64,000 bases of DNA from Hydractinia symbiolongicarpus (GCF_029227915.1 NC_079887.1:18349650-18413649); one strand, 5' to 3'. Positions 37,487 through 48,588 are shown, counted from the first letter of the stretch. The notes: generated by a model from the letters alone, not told the origin. Made by a program: numbers and translations.

Positions 37487-39613
37487 ATGGAGAAAATCAA
37501 CCTCAATTACTCGACTAAAAATATACCAATACCATCAAAAAGAAGATATTTAATGCAACTCACGGAAAAAGTCGAATTGTTTATAAAACGAATGCGTTGG
37601 AAAGCGATATTTTTTGAAACAAAAAAATCTGAAGTAGAAGACCCGATAAAAACTAATATATATGGACTAAAAACTTTAAAATGCCCGCCACAAGTCAAAG
37701 AATTGATACCTTTTGAAAACGACTTACTAGAGATGATCAAAAACGTTAAGTTCCAGTACGTAAGTAACAACTTCCAAGATAGACTAAACAATGATTTGAA
37801 AGAAATCCGTGGGTCAAATAAAACACTAACAGCCGCAGATAAAACTTCAAACATGTATAGGCTAACCAATGAAGACTACAATAAATTAATTACAAATTCC
37901 ATTACATCAGCCTACAAAAAAACAAACAGCAATATTCACAAGCAGGTCATAAACAAAGGCAAAGTTATTCTAAAAGGAGACAATGTTATCGACAGATTAA
38001 AAATAAATTCTAAAACTAACTGTTTTATTACTTTAAAAGATCACAAAGAGAATTTTGAAAATAACCCGACTGTACGGTTAATTAATCCGGCGAAAAATGA
38101 ACTTGGACGTATAAGCAAGAAAATCCTTGAAACCATTAACAAGAAATTGGTGACATCTCTACATGTAAACCAATGGAAATGTACAGAAAATGTTATAGAA
38201 TGGTTTAACAAAATTGAAAATAAAGACAAACATAAATTCTTAATGTTTGACGTTAAGGATTTTTATCCTTCTATTAATGAAACAACACTTAATAAAGCAT
38301 TAACGTTTGCCAAGACAATTGTCAAAATCTCTAAAAAAGATGAAGAAATCATAAAACATTCAAAAAAATCTTTATTGTTTAACGGTAATGACACATGGAT
38401 TAAATCGAACAGTGGTTTATTTGACGTTACAATGGGCGCATATGATGGTGCCGAAACCTGTGAACTTGTAGGAACGTACATACTAAATCTTGTAGCTAAG
38501 AAATACAAAAAAAGCGATATTGGTTTGTATAGAGACGATGGATTAGCCGTGTTTAAGCAGAAAAGTGGACCACAACTAGAGAAAATTAAGAAAGACATCC
38601 AAAAAACATTTAAAGAATGTGGATTATCAATAACAATCCAGAGTAACATGAAAATTGTAAACTATTTGGATTGTACCTTCAACTTAAACAACGGAACCTA
38701 TAAACCTTACCGTAAACCTAATGACGAAACCAGTTACATAAACGTAGAATCTAACCATCCACCTTCAATTATTAAACAAGTTCCAATAGCCTTAGAAGAA
38801 CGACTTTCACTACTGTCTGCAAACGAAAAAATATTTTACCAATCTACACCTTACTACGAACAAGCGCTCAAAAACTCAGGTTATTCCAAAAAACTTACAT
38901 ACACAAACAAACAAAAAAACAATAACAAAAAAAACAGAAAAAGAAATATAATTTGGTTTAATCCCCCCTACAGCGTAAATGTTAAAACAAGAATCGCAAA
39001 GCAATTTTTATCGCTAATCGACAAACATTTTACTCGAAAACACAAGTATCACAAAATATTTAACCGAAACAATGTTAAAGTAAGCTACAGTTGCGTGCCT
39101 AACATGAAACAACACATAGATGCCCATAATAAAAACATTATTAACACCAAACCTTCCCAAAAAGAACACAACTGCAACTGCATCAAAAAAGAACTATGTC
39201 CCTTAAACCACCAATGCCTAACACCATGCATTGTTTACCAAGCTAATTTGATGTCTGAAGAAAATCCACGGTATGAGGCAAATTATATTGGCATTAGCGA
39301 AGTGGCATTTAAAAAACGTTACGCAAACCATAAGAAATCATTCAACACAGAACGATACATGAATGATACAGCCTTATCAAAAGAAGTATGGCGATTGAAG
39401 AAGAACAAAGAAACACCAAAAATTCGATGGAAAATCATCAAAAAATGTTCCCCGTATAAACCCAATTCAAAAAACTGTAACCTCTGCCTTAACGAAAAAT
39501 ATGAAATTTTAACCTTTAAAGGAAACAACCTTTTGAACCAGAAAAGTGAACTTATATCAAAATGTAGACACCAAAACAAATTCTTGTTGGCCAGTTTTGA
39601 CACTAATGACTGA
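37487..39613 (+). CDS. Penelope-like reverse transcriptase with GIY-YIG endonuclease (copy 2)
   Basis: A 708-residue intact ORF. The ATG (MEKINLNYSTKNIP) is chosen because the upstream extension to 37451 begins with TTG codons. The N-terminal third has the PLE signature LKDHKENF and VRLINPAKNELG. The RT palm has FDVKDFYPSI (Asp at about 255), GAYDGAETCELVG, and YRDDG at about 348-352. After a Lys/Asn-rich linker comes a zinc-knuckle-like CNC-x6-C-x5-C cluster (about 563) and the endonuclease with VYQA, YIG, FKKRYANHKKSF and a later Glu. Known PLEs copy RNA into DNA at a nick made by this endonuclease. The copy looks capable of encoding active protein. The leader and 3' end are shared pseudo-LTR sequence. 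Confidence 0.92.
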   Translation: MEKINLNYSTKNIPIPSKRRYLMQLTEKVELFIKRMRWKAIFFETKKSEVEDPIKTNIYGLKTLKCPPQVKELIPFENDLLEMIKNVKFQYVSNNFQDRLNNDLKEIRGSNKTLTAADKTSNMYRLTNEDYNKLITNSITSAYKKTNSNIHKQVINKGKVILKGDNVIDRLKINSKTNCFITLKDHKENFENNPTVRLINPAKNELGRISKKILETINKKLVTSLHVNQWKCTENVIEWFNKIENKDKHKFLMFDVKDFYPSINETTLNKALTFAKTIVKISKKDEEIIKHSKKSLLFNGNDTWIKSNSGLFDVTMGAYDGAETCELVGTYILNLVAKKYKKSDIGLYRDDGLAVFKQKSGPQLEKIKKDIQKTFKECGLSITIQSNMKIVNYLDCTFNLNNGTYKPYRKPNDETSYINVESNHPPSIIKQVPIALEERLSLLSANEKIFYQSTPYYEQALKNSGYSKKLTYTNKQKNNNKKNRKRNIIWFNPPYSVNVKTRIAKQFLSLIDKHFTRKHKYHKIFNRNNVKVSYSCVPNMKQHIDAHNKNIINTKPSQKEHNCNCIKKELCPLNHQCLTPCIVYQANLMSEENPRYEANYIGISEVAFKKRYANHKKSFNTERYMNDTALSKEVWRLKKNKETPKIRWKIIKKCSPYKPNSKNCNLCLNEKYEILTFKGNNLLNQKSELISKCRHQNKFLLASFDTND

Positions 39614-39691
39614 CGTCAAATGAAGTCATTGCATATACGTGAGAACATGATATTGAATATTAAACGTTAACTTTGTAAATTTTTTAGTCAG

Positions 39692-39738
39692 TTGGCTGAA
39701 GATTGTGTTCAACGAACGCATGAAACTTTGAGTTCCAA
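39692..39738 (+). ncRNA. hammerhead ribozyme, type I (spacer 2)
   Basis: Same core and stems as the fold at 37294, displaced by 2,398 bp; predicted cut after 39734. Confidence 0.8.
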
Positions 39739-39884
39739 ACGAAGTTGTTTTTTTCATTTTACACACTGTATTTGCTCTATTATCTTATTGAGCACTCTTT
39801 AATGAAAAAGAAATTAAGGTACTTGGTACGCTTGTTATATTCGCTCCTTTGTTGTTGAGCACTTTGCTTTTATTCACTCAAGAA

Positions 39885-42011
39885 ATGGAGAAAATCAACC
39901 TCAATTACTCGACTAAAAATATACCAATACCATCAAAAAGAAGATATTTAATGCAACTCACGGAAAAAGTCGAATTGTTTATAAAACGAATGCGTTGGAA
40001 AGCGATATTTTTTGAAACAAAAAAATCTGAAGTAGAAGACCCGATAAAAACTAATATATATGGACTAAAAACTTTAAAATGCCCGCCACAAGTCAAAGAA
40101 TTGATACCTTTTGAAAACGACTTACTAGAGATGATCAAAAACGTTAAGTTCCAGTACGTAAGTAACAACTTCCAAGATAGACTAAACAATGATTTGAAAG
40201 AAATCCGTGGGTCAAATAAAACACTAACAGCCGCAGATAAAACTTCAAACATGTATAGGCTAACCAATGAAGACTACAATAAATTAATTACAAATTCCAT
40301 TACATCAGCCTACAAAAAAACAAACAGCAATATTCACAAGCAGGTCATAAACAAAGGCAAAGTTATTCTAAAAGGAGACAATGTTATCGACAGATTAAAA
40401 ATAAATTCTAAAACTAACTGTTTTATTACTTTAAAAGATCACAAAGAGAATTTTGAAAATAACCCGACTGTACGGTTAATTAATCCGGCGAAAAATGAAC
40501 TTGGACGTATAAGCAAGAAAATCCTTGAAACCATTAACAAGAAATTGGTGACATCTCTACATGTAAACCAATGGAAATGTACAGAAAATGTTATAGAATG
40601 GTTTAACAAAATTGAAAATAAAGACAAACATAAATTCTTAATGTTTGACGTTAAGGATTTTTATCCTTCTATTAATGAAACAACACTTAATAAAGCATTA
40701 ACGTTTGCCAAGACAATTGTCAAAATCTCTAAAAAAGATGAAGAAATCATAAAACATTCAAAAAAATCTTTATTGTTTAACGGTAATGACACATGGATTA
40801 AATCGAACAGTGGTTTATTTGACGTTACAATGGGCGCATATGATGGTGCCGAAACCTGTGAACTTGTAGGAACGTACATACTAAATCTTGTAGCTAAGAA
40901 ATACAAAAAAAGCGATATTGGTTTGTATAGAGACGATGGATTAGCCGTGTTTAAGCAGAAAAGTGGACCACAACTAGAGAAAATTAAGAAAGACATCCAA
41001 AAAACATTTAAAGAATGTGGATTATCAATAACAATCCAGAGTAACATGAAAATTGTAAACTATTTGGATTGTACCTTCAACTTAAACAACGGAACCTATA
41101 AACCTTACCGTAAACCTAATGACGAAACCAGTTACATAAACGTAGAATCTAACCATCCACCTTCAATTATTAAACAAGTTCCAATAGCCTTAGAAGAACG
41201 ACTTTCACTACTGTCTGCAAACGAAAAAATATTTTACCAATCTACACCTTACTACGAACAAGCGCTCAAAAACTCAGGTTATTCCAAAAAACTTACATAC
41301 ACAAACAAACAAAAAAACAATAACAAAAAAAACAGAAAAAGAAATATAATTTGGTTTAATCCCCCCTACAGCGTAAATGTTAAAACAAGAATCGCAAAGC
41401 AATTTTTATCGCTAATCGACAAACATTTTACTCGAAAACACAAGTATCACAAAATATTTAACCGAAACAATGTTAAAGTAAGCTACAGTTGCGTGCCTAA
41501 CATGAAACAACACATAGATGCCCATAATAAAAACATTATTAACACCAAACCTTCCCAAAAAGAACACAACTGCAACTGCATCAAAAAAGAACTATGTCCC
41601 TTAAACCACCAATGCCTAACACCATGCATTGTTTACCAAGCTAATTTGATGTCTGAAGAAAATCCACGGTATGAGGCAAATTATATTGGCATTAGCGAAG
41701 TGGCATTTAAAAAACGTTACGCAAACCATAAGAAATCATTCAACACAGAACGATACATGAATGATACAGCCTTATCAAAAGAAGTATGGCGATTGAAGAA
41801 GAACAAAGAAACACCAAAAATTCGATGGAAAATCATCAAAAAATGTTCCCCGTATAAACCCAATTCAAAAAACTGTAACCTCTGCCTTAACGAAAAATAT
41901 GAAATTTTAACCTTTAAAGGAAACAACCTTTTGAACCAGAAAAGTGAACTTATATCAAAATGTAGACACCAAAACAAATTCTTGTTGGCCAGTTTTGACA
42001 CTAATGACTGA
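39885..42011 (+). CDS. Penelope-like reverse transcriptase with GIY-YIG endonuclease (copy 3)
   Basis: Second complete copy, identical in protein sequence to the one at 37487 and displaced by 2,398 bp. All RT and endonuclease motifs are intact. Hammerhead folds flank it on both sides (39692 overlaps its leader side, 42090 its trailer), so a ribozyme-cut transcript would contain this whole ORF with a leader of about 150 nt. Confidence 0.92.
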   Translation: MEKINLNYSTKNIPIPSKRRYLMQLTEKVELFIKRMRWKAIFFETKKSEVEDPIKTNIYGLKTLKCPPQVKELIPFENDLLEMIKNVKFQYVSNNFQDRLNNDLKEIRGSNKTLTAADKTSNMYRLTNEDYNKLITNSITSAYKKTNSNIHKQVINKGKVILKGDNVIDRLKINSKTNCFITLKDHKENFENNPTVRLINPAKNELGRISKKILETINKKLVTSLHVNQWKCTENVIEWFNKIENKDKHKFLMFDVKDFYPSINETTLNKALTFAKTIVKISKKDEEIIKHSKKSLLFNGNDTWIKSNSGLFDVTMGAYDGAETCELVGTYILNLVAKKYKKSDIGLYRDDGLAVFKQKSGPQLEKIKKDIQKTFKECGLSITIQSNMKIVNYLDCTFNLNNGTYKPYRKPNDETSYINVESNHPPSIIKQVPIALEERLSLLSANEKIFYQSTPYYEQALKNSGYSKKLTYTNKQKNNNKKNRKRNIIWFNPPYSVNVKTRIAKQFLSLIDKHFTRKHKYHKIFNRNNVKVSYSCVPNMKQHIDAHNKNIINTKPSQKEHNCNCIKKELCPLNHQCLTPCIVYQANLMSEENPRYEANYIGISEVAFKKRYANHKKSFNTERYMNDTALSKEVWRLKKNKETPKIRWKIIKKCSPYKPNSKNCNLCLNEKYEILTFKGNNLLNQKSELISKCRHQNKFLLASFDTND

Positions 42012-42089
42012 CGTCAAATGAAGTCATTGCATATACGTGAGAACATGATATTGAATATTAAACGTTAACTTTGTAAATTTTTTAGTCAG

Positions 42090-42136
42090 TTGGCTGAAGA
42101 TTGTGTTCAACGAACGCATGAAACTTTGAGTTCCAA
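42090..42136 (+). ncRNA. hammerhead ribozyme, type I (spacer 3)
   Basis: Same core and stems as the fold at 37294, displaced by 4,796 bp; predicted cut after 42132. Confidence 0.8.
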
Positions 42137-42282
42137 ACGAAGTTGTTTTTTTCATTTTACACACTGTATTTGCTCTATTATCTTATTGAGCACTCTTTAA
42201 TGAAAAAGAAATTAAGGTACTTGGTACGCTTGTTATATTCGCTCCTTTGTTGTTGAGCACTTTGCTTTTATTCACTCAAGAA

Positions 42283-44409
42283 ATGGAGAAAATCAACCTC
42301 AATTACTCGACTAAAAATATACCAATACCATCAAAAAGAAGATATTTAATGCAACTCACGGAAAAAGTCGAATTGTTTATAAAACGAATGCGTTGGAAAG
42401 CGATATTTTTTGAAACAAAAAAATCTGAAGTAGAAGACCCGATAAAAACTAATATATATGGACTAAAAACTTTAAAATGCCCGCCACAAGTCAAAGAATT
42501 GATACCTTTTGAAAACGACTTACTAGAGATGATCAAAAACGTTAAGTTCCAGTACGTAAGTAACAACTTCCAAGATAGACTAAACAATGATTTGAAAGAA
42601 ATCCGTGGGTCAAATAAAACACTAACAGCCGCAGATAAAACTTCAAACATGTATAGGCTAACCAATGAAGACTACAATAAATTAATTACAAATTCCATTA
42701 CATCAGCCTACAAAAAAACAAACAGCAATATTCACAAGCAGGTCATAAACAAAGGCAAAGTTATTCTAAAAGGAGACAATGTTATCGACAGATTAAAAAT
42801 AAATTCTAAAACTAACTGTTTTATTACTTTAAAAGATCACAAAGAGAATTTTGAAAATAACCCGACTGTACGGTTAATTAATCCGGCGAAAAATGAACTT
42901 GGACGTATAAGCAAGAAAATCCTTGAAACCATTAACAAGAAATTGGTGACATCTCTACATGTAAACCAATGGAAATGTACAGAAAATGTTATAGAATGGT
43001 TTAACAAAATTGAAAATAAAGACAAACATAAATTCTTAATGTTTGACGTTAAGGATTTTTATCCTTCTATTAATGAAACAACACTTAATAAAGCATTAAC
43101 GTTTGCCAAGACAATTGTCAAAATCTCTAAAAAAGATGAAGAAATCATAAAACATTCAAAAAAATCTTTATTGTTTAACGGTAATGACACATGGATTAAA
43201 TCGAACAGTGGTTTATTTGACGTTACAATGGGCGCATATGATGGTGCCGAAACCTGTGAACTTGTAGGAACGTACATACTAAATCTTGTAGCTAAGAAAT
43301 ACAAAAAAAGCGATATTGGTTTGTATAGAGACGATGGATTAGCCGTGTTTAAGCAGAAAAGTGGACCACAACTAGAGAAAATTAAGAAAGACATCCAAAA
43401 AACATTTAAAGAATGTGGATTATCAATAACAATCCAGAGTAACATGAAAATTGTAAACTATTTGGATTGTACCTTCAACTTAAACAACGGAACCTATAAA
43501 CCTTACCGTAAACCTAATGACGAAACCAGTTACATAAACGTAGAATCTAACCATCCACCTTCAATTATTAAACAAGTTCCAATAGCCTTAGAAGAACGAC
43601 TTTCACTACTGTCTGCAAACGAAAAAATATTTTACCAATCTACACCTTACTACGAACAAGCGCTCAAAAACTCAGGTTATTCCAAAAAACTTACATACAC
43701 AAACAAACAAAAAAACAATAACAAAAAAAACAGAAAAAGAAATATAATTTGGTTTAATCCCCCCTACAGCGTAAATGTTAAAACAAGAATCGCAAAGCAA
43801 TTTTTATCGCTAATCGACAAACATTTTACTCGAAAACACAAGTATCACAAAATATTTAACCGAAACAATGTTAAAGTAAGCTACAGTTGCGTGCCTAACA
43901 TGAAACAACACATAGATGCCCATAATAAAAACATTATTAACACCAAACCTTCCCAAAAAGAACACAACTGCAACTGCATCAAAAAAGAACTATGTCCCTT
44001 AAACCACCAATGCCTAACACCATGCATTGTTTACCAAGCTAATTTGATGTCTGAAGAAAATCCACGGTATGAGGCAAATTATATTGGCATTAGCGAAGTG
44101 GCATTTAAAAAACGTTACGCAAACCATAAGAAATCATTCAACACAGAACGATACATGAATGATACAGCCTTATCAAAAGAAGTATGGCGATTGAAGAAGA
44201 ACAAAGAAACACCAAAAATTCGATGGAAAATCATCAAAAAATGTTCCCCGTATAAACCCAATTCAAAAAACTGTAACCTCTGCCTTAACGAAAAATATGA
44301 AATTTTAACCTTTAAAGGAAACAACCTTTTGAACCAGAAAAGTGAACTTATATCAAAATGTAGACACCAAAACAAATTCTTGTTGGCCAGTTTTGACACT
44401 AATGACTGA
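42283..44409 (+). CDS. Penelope-like reverse transcriptase with GIY-YIG endonuclease (copy 4)
   Basis: Third complete copy, again with an identical protein. Its 3' pseudo-LTR is the last of the array and ends in CTTGTTATAT, merging into a short (AT)n tract at 44632-44652, where the internal copies instead continue into the next unit with TCGCTCC. Confidence 0.92.
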   Translation: MEKINLNYSTKNIPIPSKRRYLMQLTEKVELFIKRMRWKAIFFETKKSEVEDPIKTNIYGLKTLKCPPQVKELIPFENDLLEMIKNVKFQYVSNNFQDRLNNDLKEIRGSNKTLTAADKTSNMYRLTNEDYNKLITNSITSAYKKTNSNIHKQVINKGKVILKGDNVIDRLKINSKTNCFITLKDHKENFENNPTVRLINPAKNELGRISKKILETINKKLVTSLHVNQWKCTENVIEWFNKIENKDKHKFLMFDVKDFYPSINETTLNKALTFAKTIVKISKKDEEIIKHSKKSLLFNGNDTWIKSNSGLFDVTMGAYDGAETCELVGTYILNLVAKKYKKSDIGLYRDDGLAVFKQKSGPQLEKIKKDIQKTFKECGLSITIQSNMKIVNYLDCTFNLNNGTYKPYRKPNDETSYINVESNHPPSIIKQVPIALEERLSLLSANEKIFYQSTPYYEQALKNSGYSKKLTYTNKQKNNNKKNRKRNIIWFNPPYSVNVKTRIAKQFLSLIDKHFTRKHKYHKIFNRNNVKVSYSCVPNMKQHIDAHNKNIINTKPSQKEHNCNCIKKELCPLNHQCLTPCIVYQANLMSEENPRYEANYIGISEVAFKKRYANHKKSFNTERYMNDTALSKEVWRLKKNKETPKIRWKIIKKCSPYKPNSKNCNLCLNEKYEILTFKGNNLLNQKSELISKCRHQNKFLLASFDTND

Positions 44410-44487
44410 CGTCAAATGAAGTCATTGCATATACGTGAGAACATGATATTGAATATTAAACGTTAACTTTGTAAATTTTTTAGTCAG

Positions 44488-44534
44488 TTGGCTGAAGATT
44501 GTGTTCAACGAACGCATGAAACTTTGAGTTCCAA
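44488..44534 (+). ncRNA. hammerhead ribozyme, type I (terminal)
   Basis: Same core and stems as the fold at 37294, in the 3'-most pseudo-LTR; predicted cut after 44530, releasing the last monomer from downstream flank. Confidence 0.8.
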
Positions 44535-44652
44535 ACGAAGTTGTTTTTTTCATTTTACACACTGTATTTGCTCTATTATCTTATTGAGCACTCTTTAATG
44601 AAAAAGAAATTAAGGTACTTGGTACGCTTGTTATATATATATATATATATAT

Positions 44653-45252
44653 GCACACAAAAATGTTGTATTTATATCTTGCTTGGAAACATACGAGAAC
44701 TCATAAAAACACAGAATTTATGTCAAAGAATAATATAACGAAGCCCTATGTTCAATGATATTTTGTTCAAAATAGCATCTTTCTAAGTAATTACATTGCC
44801 TAATTTATCAAATGTTTTACTTGTTTTTTATTGGTAAATATTTAGGACATTAATTATTAAACACTGGTGGCCTCCTTCAGAATAGTCTTTGACTAATAGG
44901 TGTCTCCTATCAATTAGTCATTTTGTAACAAAATATTTATTATTATTTATTTATTTAGTTTTACATTGTACCTGACTTATTGATAAATAAATTTTACTAC
45001 TACTACACTACTAGCTAGAGCTAGCTATAGGTATGGAAAAATTCCACCAGGAGAACCTAGCTAGCTAATATCAAAACAAGTGACAAGGGGGAATAAAACA
45101 TGCAATAACTTTGTACGCAACTTATAAAAGATATGCCCATGCAATACAGATGTTTAAAAAATACTAAAGTAATTAAAATAATAATTATCCAAATCCATAC
45201 CAAATCGGAAGATCAACAAATCTACAAAACTGCTCTAACAAATTTGCAACAT
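44653..45252. other. spacer, no gene
   Basis: AT-rich. Contains a stretch of CTAGCTAG-type short repeats near 45010-45066. Nothing else recognised. Confidence 0.35.
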
Positions 45253-45339
45253 CGTCCCCAGGGCCTGTTAGGCTTTTTTTATTTGAACAGCCTTGTTCAG
45301 GCCGTCTAAATATGAAAAGCCTATCAGGTCCTGGGGACG
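45253..45339. mobile_element. short palindromic MITE (CGTCCCCAGG)
   Basis: An 87-bp element whose arms CGTCCCCAGG-GCCTG-TTAGGCTTTT and the complement CGTCCCCAGG-ACCTG-ATAGGCTTTT pair along most of its length. An open frame on the minus strand at 45185-45421 simply reads through it and is not a gene. Confidence 0.65.
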
Positions 45340-46029
45340 AGGTTGACATTTTTGCAGAAAAATCCCGGCAAAATTTGATTATTGTTTTGTCTCGCTTATT
45401 TTGATCTATCTTTGCAATCAATCAAAACTATATTGGGAAAACGAGTTGTCACATGCTAATTTCATCCAATGAATAGCGTGCGCCATTGTTCGAATTACCG
45501 GGAAAACTTCATCCCCGGCCCTTTTTCTTTCAGTGCACAAGAAATGGCCCCAGTGTTATTTTGAGAGTATCTTGAGGCCAAACGCTCACAAGTTAGTGCG
45601 GAAATTTTATAAACGCCCGATATCAATATATATGTACTGATATATGTATACTAACGGAGAACTGGGTGAGAGTTCAGAGTGCTCAGAGTATTGGACGAAG
45701 TTTCAACCAAACATCACGTTCAGATGGTTAAATGGGCATTTTTAATTTTCAAAATTCGCAGTTAACCCTTGTGATGCGGCCTGTTTGTGGAATGACCCTT
45801 CTTTTTCAGTGAACAAATAAATTAGCTTCGCAAAACTTGAGCTGCGGTTAAGGTCGTAACGGTCTACTGGGCGAGGGGGGCGCATGTCCCCTCCAAAATT
45901 TTTGTCGACCATGGTTAAGATTTGATAGATTTATGCTATGCTTTTTTACCAATCTAGGAGGTTAAAATCCCAAATCCCCCCCCCCCCCAAAAAAAAATAA
46001 ATAAATAAATAAATAATAATAAAATAAAT
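45340..46029. other. spacer with poly-C/poly-A tract
   Basis: Ends in a run of C, A and (AAAT)n at 45978-46025. No gene seen. Confidence 0.35.
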
Positions 46030-46305
46030 TTTCAGCTTTCTATGACTCACTTTATTGACTATCTAATGTAGTCAAAATGACTACCTTTGACGACCATTAG
46101 GTAGTAATAATGACGATATAAAGGTAGTCTTTCTTCGACTAACTTTATTGACTATTTAATGTAGTCAAAATGACTACGTTGAAGGGAGTCATTTTTTCTC
46201 AACGTGCAGTGACTACGTTAAGATAGTCACAATACCACTTTTTGACTATCATAGGTCGTATTTCAGTAATGACTACCTGAACCTAGTCAGTATGACTCAA
46301 TGAAA
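46030..46305. repeat. array of short GACTA/TAGTC hairpins (locus 2)
   Basis: GTAGTCA and TGACTAC alternate every 10-25 bases. Palindromes such as GTAGTCA-AAA-TGACTAC occur twice (about 46070 and 46162). It is composed like 25504-25866 but is not an alignable copy over its length. Confidence 0.65.
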
Positions 46306-47286
46306 TTTCTCAGTGTTCAGCATTTTAGAGTCTTAGCCAATAAGGGCTACATATTTTTGACTGAATGTTGTGCTAAATCAGTGGTCATTCACTTGTTGTG
46401 GTAGGTTGTGTTGTTTTTAATTAGCTATTGCTGCGTAAAAACCAAATTTTATATAGCGGCCTTTACTTGTGCAAAAGCATGATATAATTTTGCTATTTTA
46501 TTTTTATTTATCTGTTGTTGTTTATGGTGTACTATGATCTAATAATACAAATAAAGCCTATTTACAATGCAGTTTGTGTTGTTGTTGTTGCTTATTTCTC
46601 TATCTTTCTCCTTTTCATGTGATTAAATGTTTCAAATAGATTAAATATCAAAAATTTTATTAGTAATAGATACCGTTTGCATGTCCTTTACAGAATCTAG
46701 TTTCTCCAAATTTATAGCCTGAATATTGGCCCCAAAGCTATTATATTCACCAATAACTTACGAAAACAAGCCTGCAAATGTTTTTCTGGATGTGGAAAAA
46801 GGAAGTTTTTCTGGCTAGCTAGGTATAGTCTATTATAAGATTAAAAAGGGAAAACACGAGGCCAAATTTTCACGCAGATACAATTTACTATATAGAGCAG
46901 GATCGTATCATGATCGTCTATCGCGGTGAATGAACATAAACAACACTATACATAACATAACGAGTTATCATAATGGCAACCTGGCTACAAGGTTGGCTGT
47001 ATAAAAGCCATAATGGCTCTAGGGTGGTTAAAAAGTGACAGTTTCTGGGCTCCTAACATGATATAATATATAAAATGAAACAAACCGACCTGGCTACATG
47101 CAATATCTGTCCTGAAGAAATATCTGAAGGTTTCTCCTGATACCAGAGGTACATGATCCAAAATTTGCTAGAGTCATTGGTTGTCATTGGATGCGCTGCC
47201 ATTATAGTAATTGAAGCCAAAAGATGGAGTTGATGATATTAGTAGGTTGCAGTGATAGAAGCTTCTTGAAAACGTGGAGCTAGCTT
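46306..47286. other. spacer, no gene
   Basis: Nothing recognised. Confidence 0.35.
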
Positions 47287-47635
47287 AAAATTATTTCAGT
47301 TAAGCAAGTTATTGCTACTACTGGTGAGAAGCTAAATCAGAGTAACTCCCTCCTATTTATAGGGCCCCTGGATTGTTGATTGGCTAACTTAGAACCTCCT
47401 AATATGGACGTACTATACCCAAACCTTTAGTCCCCAACTCTAAAGTATCAACAACAAAAAAGTTGCTTCAAGTTATGACACATAGCTTTGATTTGCTTAA
47501 TTGGGATAAAGATGCCTTGGGTGAGCAAGACAACCTTGTCTACCCTTAATGATGCATCTGCATAGCAACTATCAAGTATTGGGAACTGCAATTAACATGA
47601 GCTAAACTGTGTTTAGCTCCATTTAGTCAGGCAGG
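47287..47635 (+). repeat. dispersed repeat, module C (copy 2)
   Basis: Nearly identical to 21921-22258 up to AGCTCCATTTA, where the copies diverge. This copy lacks module D behind it, so C and D can exist separately. Confidence 0.75.
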
Positions 47636-47906
47636 GAGAAGTGATAATTAGCCGTATCAAGATAGTTGTGCTCTTTACAGTGTAAAACTTCACACAATCT
47701 TGACCATAAGTTCGTTAGAAGTACCCGCAAATTACGATGGTACCACAGAATAACAGTTTCTTACACTGCAGAAATATCAAACATGAGAAATTATTTCTTG
47801 TATATACATTTCAAACCAAGTGGGATATGAACACATTATAAACACCATATTACCATTAAATTCCTTGTTGGCATTTCACCAACAGGTTACATAACCTATA
47901 TATTTA

Positions 47907-48290
47907 TCTTCTTGCTATGATGGAAGGGCTTCAGACAAATTCATTTGTAATGACAGTGGCTTCCTTGAATTATTGGAGTATGGTGACAAAGTCATGGCTG
48001 ACCGAGGATTCCAGATTACAAAGAAATTAATGATGCAACATTGTCGACTTGTTGTACCACCTGGTGCACGAAATCTCAGATGACATTTGCAGAATGCAGT
48101 AAGACAAAAACAGTGGCAAACCTCAGGATTCATGTGGAAAGAGCAATTCGCAGAATTAAAGACATTCAGGATTCTCTTGACTGTCATACCTATATATCTC
48201 AATGCTTCATCACATTGATGAAGCATTGAGATATATAGGTATGACATTGTCCGTACTTGTGCTGCTTTATGTAATTTAAACCATTGTTGA
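47907..48290 (+). pseudogene. ISL2EU/Harbinger-like DDE transposase C-terminal relic
   Basis: Translated pieces read FICNDSGFLELLEYGDKVMADRGFQ, then CRLVVPPGA, MTFAECSKTKTVANLRIHVERAIRRIKD, and finally DDIVRTCAALCNLN. This matches the end of DDE_Tnp_4 transposases, with the Asp of MADRGF and the Glu of HVERAIRRIK as catalytic residues. An in-frame stop follows the RNLR segment near 48082, and a palindromic insertion breaks the frame after 48212. No N-terminal part or termini are seen. Confidence 0.7.
48182..48246. repeat. perfect 31-bp hairpin inside the transposase relic
   Basis: 48182-48212 is exactly complementary to 48216-48246 around a CAT loop. Homologous transposases would read straight from the first arm to GATGACATTGTCC, so the second arm looks like a templated inverted insertion. 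Confidence 0.9.
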
Positions 48291-48433
48291 TTCAAGAAAA
48301 AAAAAGGGGAAATAGTTTTTATTTTTTTTATTTTTTTGTATATGTTTATGGTTTTTTGCATTCTTAAAAATATATTTAAATTATATTTAAAGAAACACAA
48401 GTCGTTAGCCTGTGGAAAATCCCGTAGATACTA

Positions 48434-48545
48434 AAAGTAGGAAACAGCAGTATTTCGAAGTAACCACCAGAGAACCACCAGTATTTTGAAGTAACCACCA
48501 GAGAACCACCAGAATTTTGAAGTAACCACTAGAGAACCAGCTGTT
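48434..48545. repeat. ~32-bp tandem repeat, three units
   Basis: Three imperfect copies of TTTTGAAGTAACCACCAGAG followed by AACCACCAG, decaying at the right. Confidence 0.7.
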
Positions 48546-48588
48546 AATATCAGAGAACTAGCAGTTATTATCAATTTCCTCCAGATCG

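Noticed and set aside
45185-45421. 78-codon minus-strand open frame
   Set aside because: It reads straight through a palindromic MITE and has no family resemblance.
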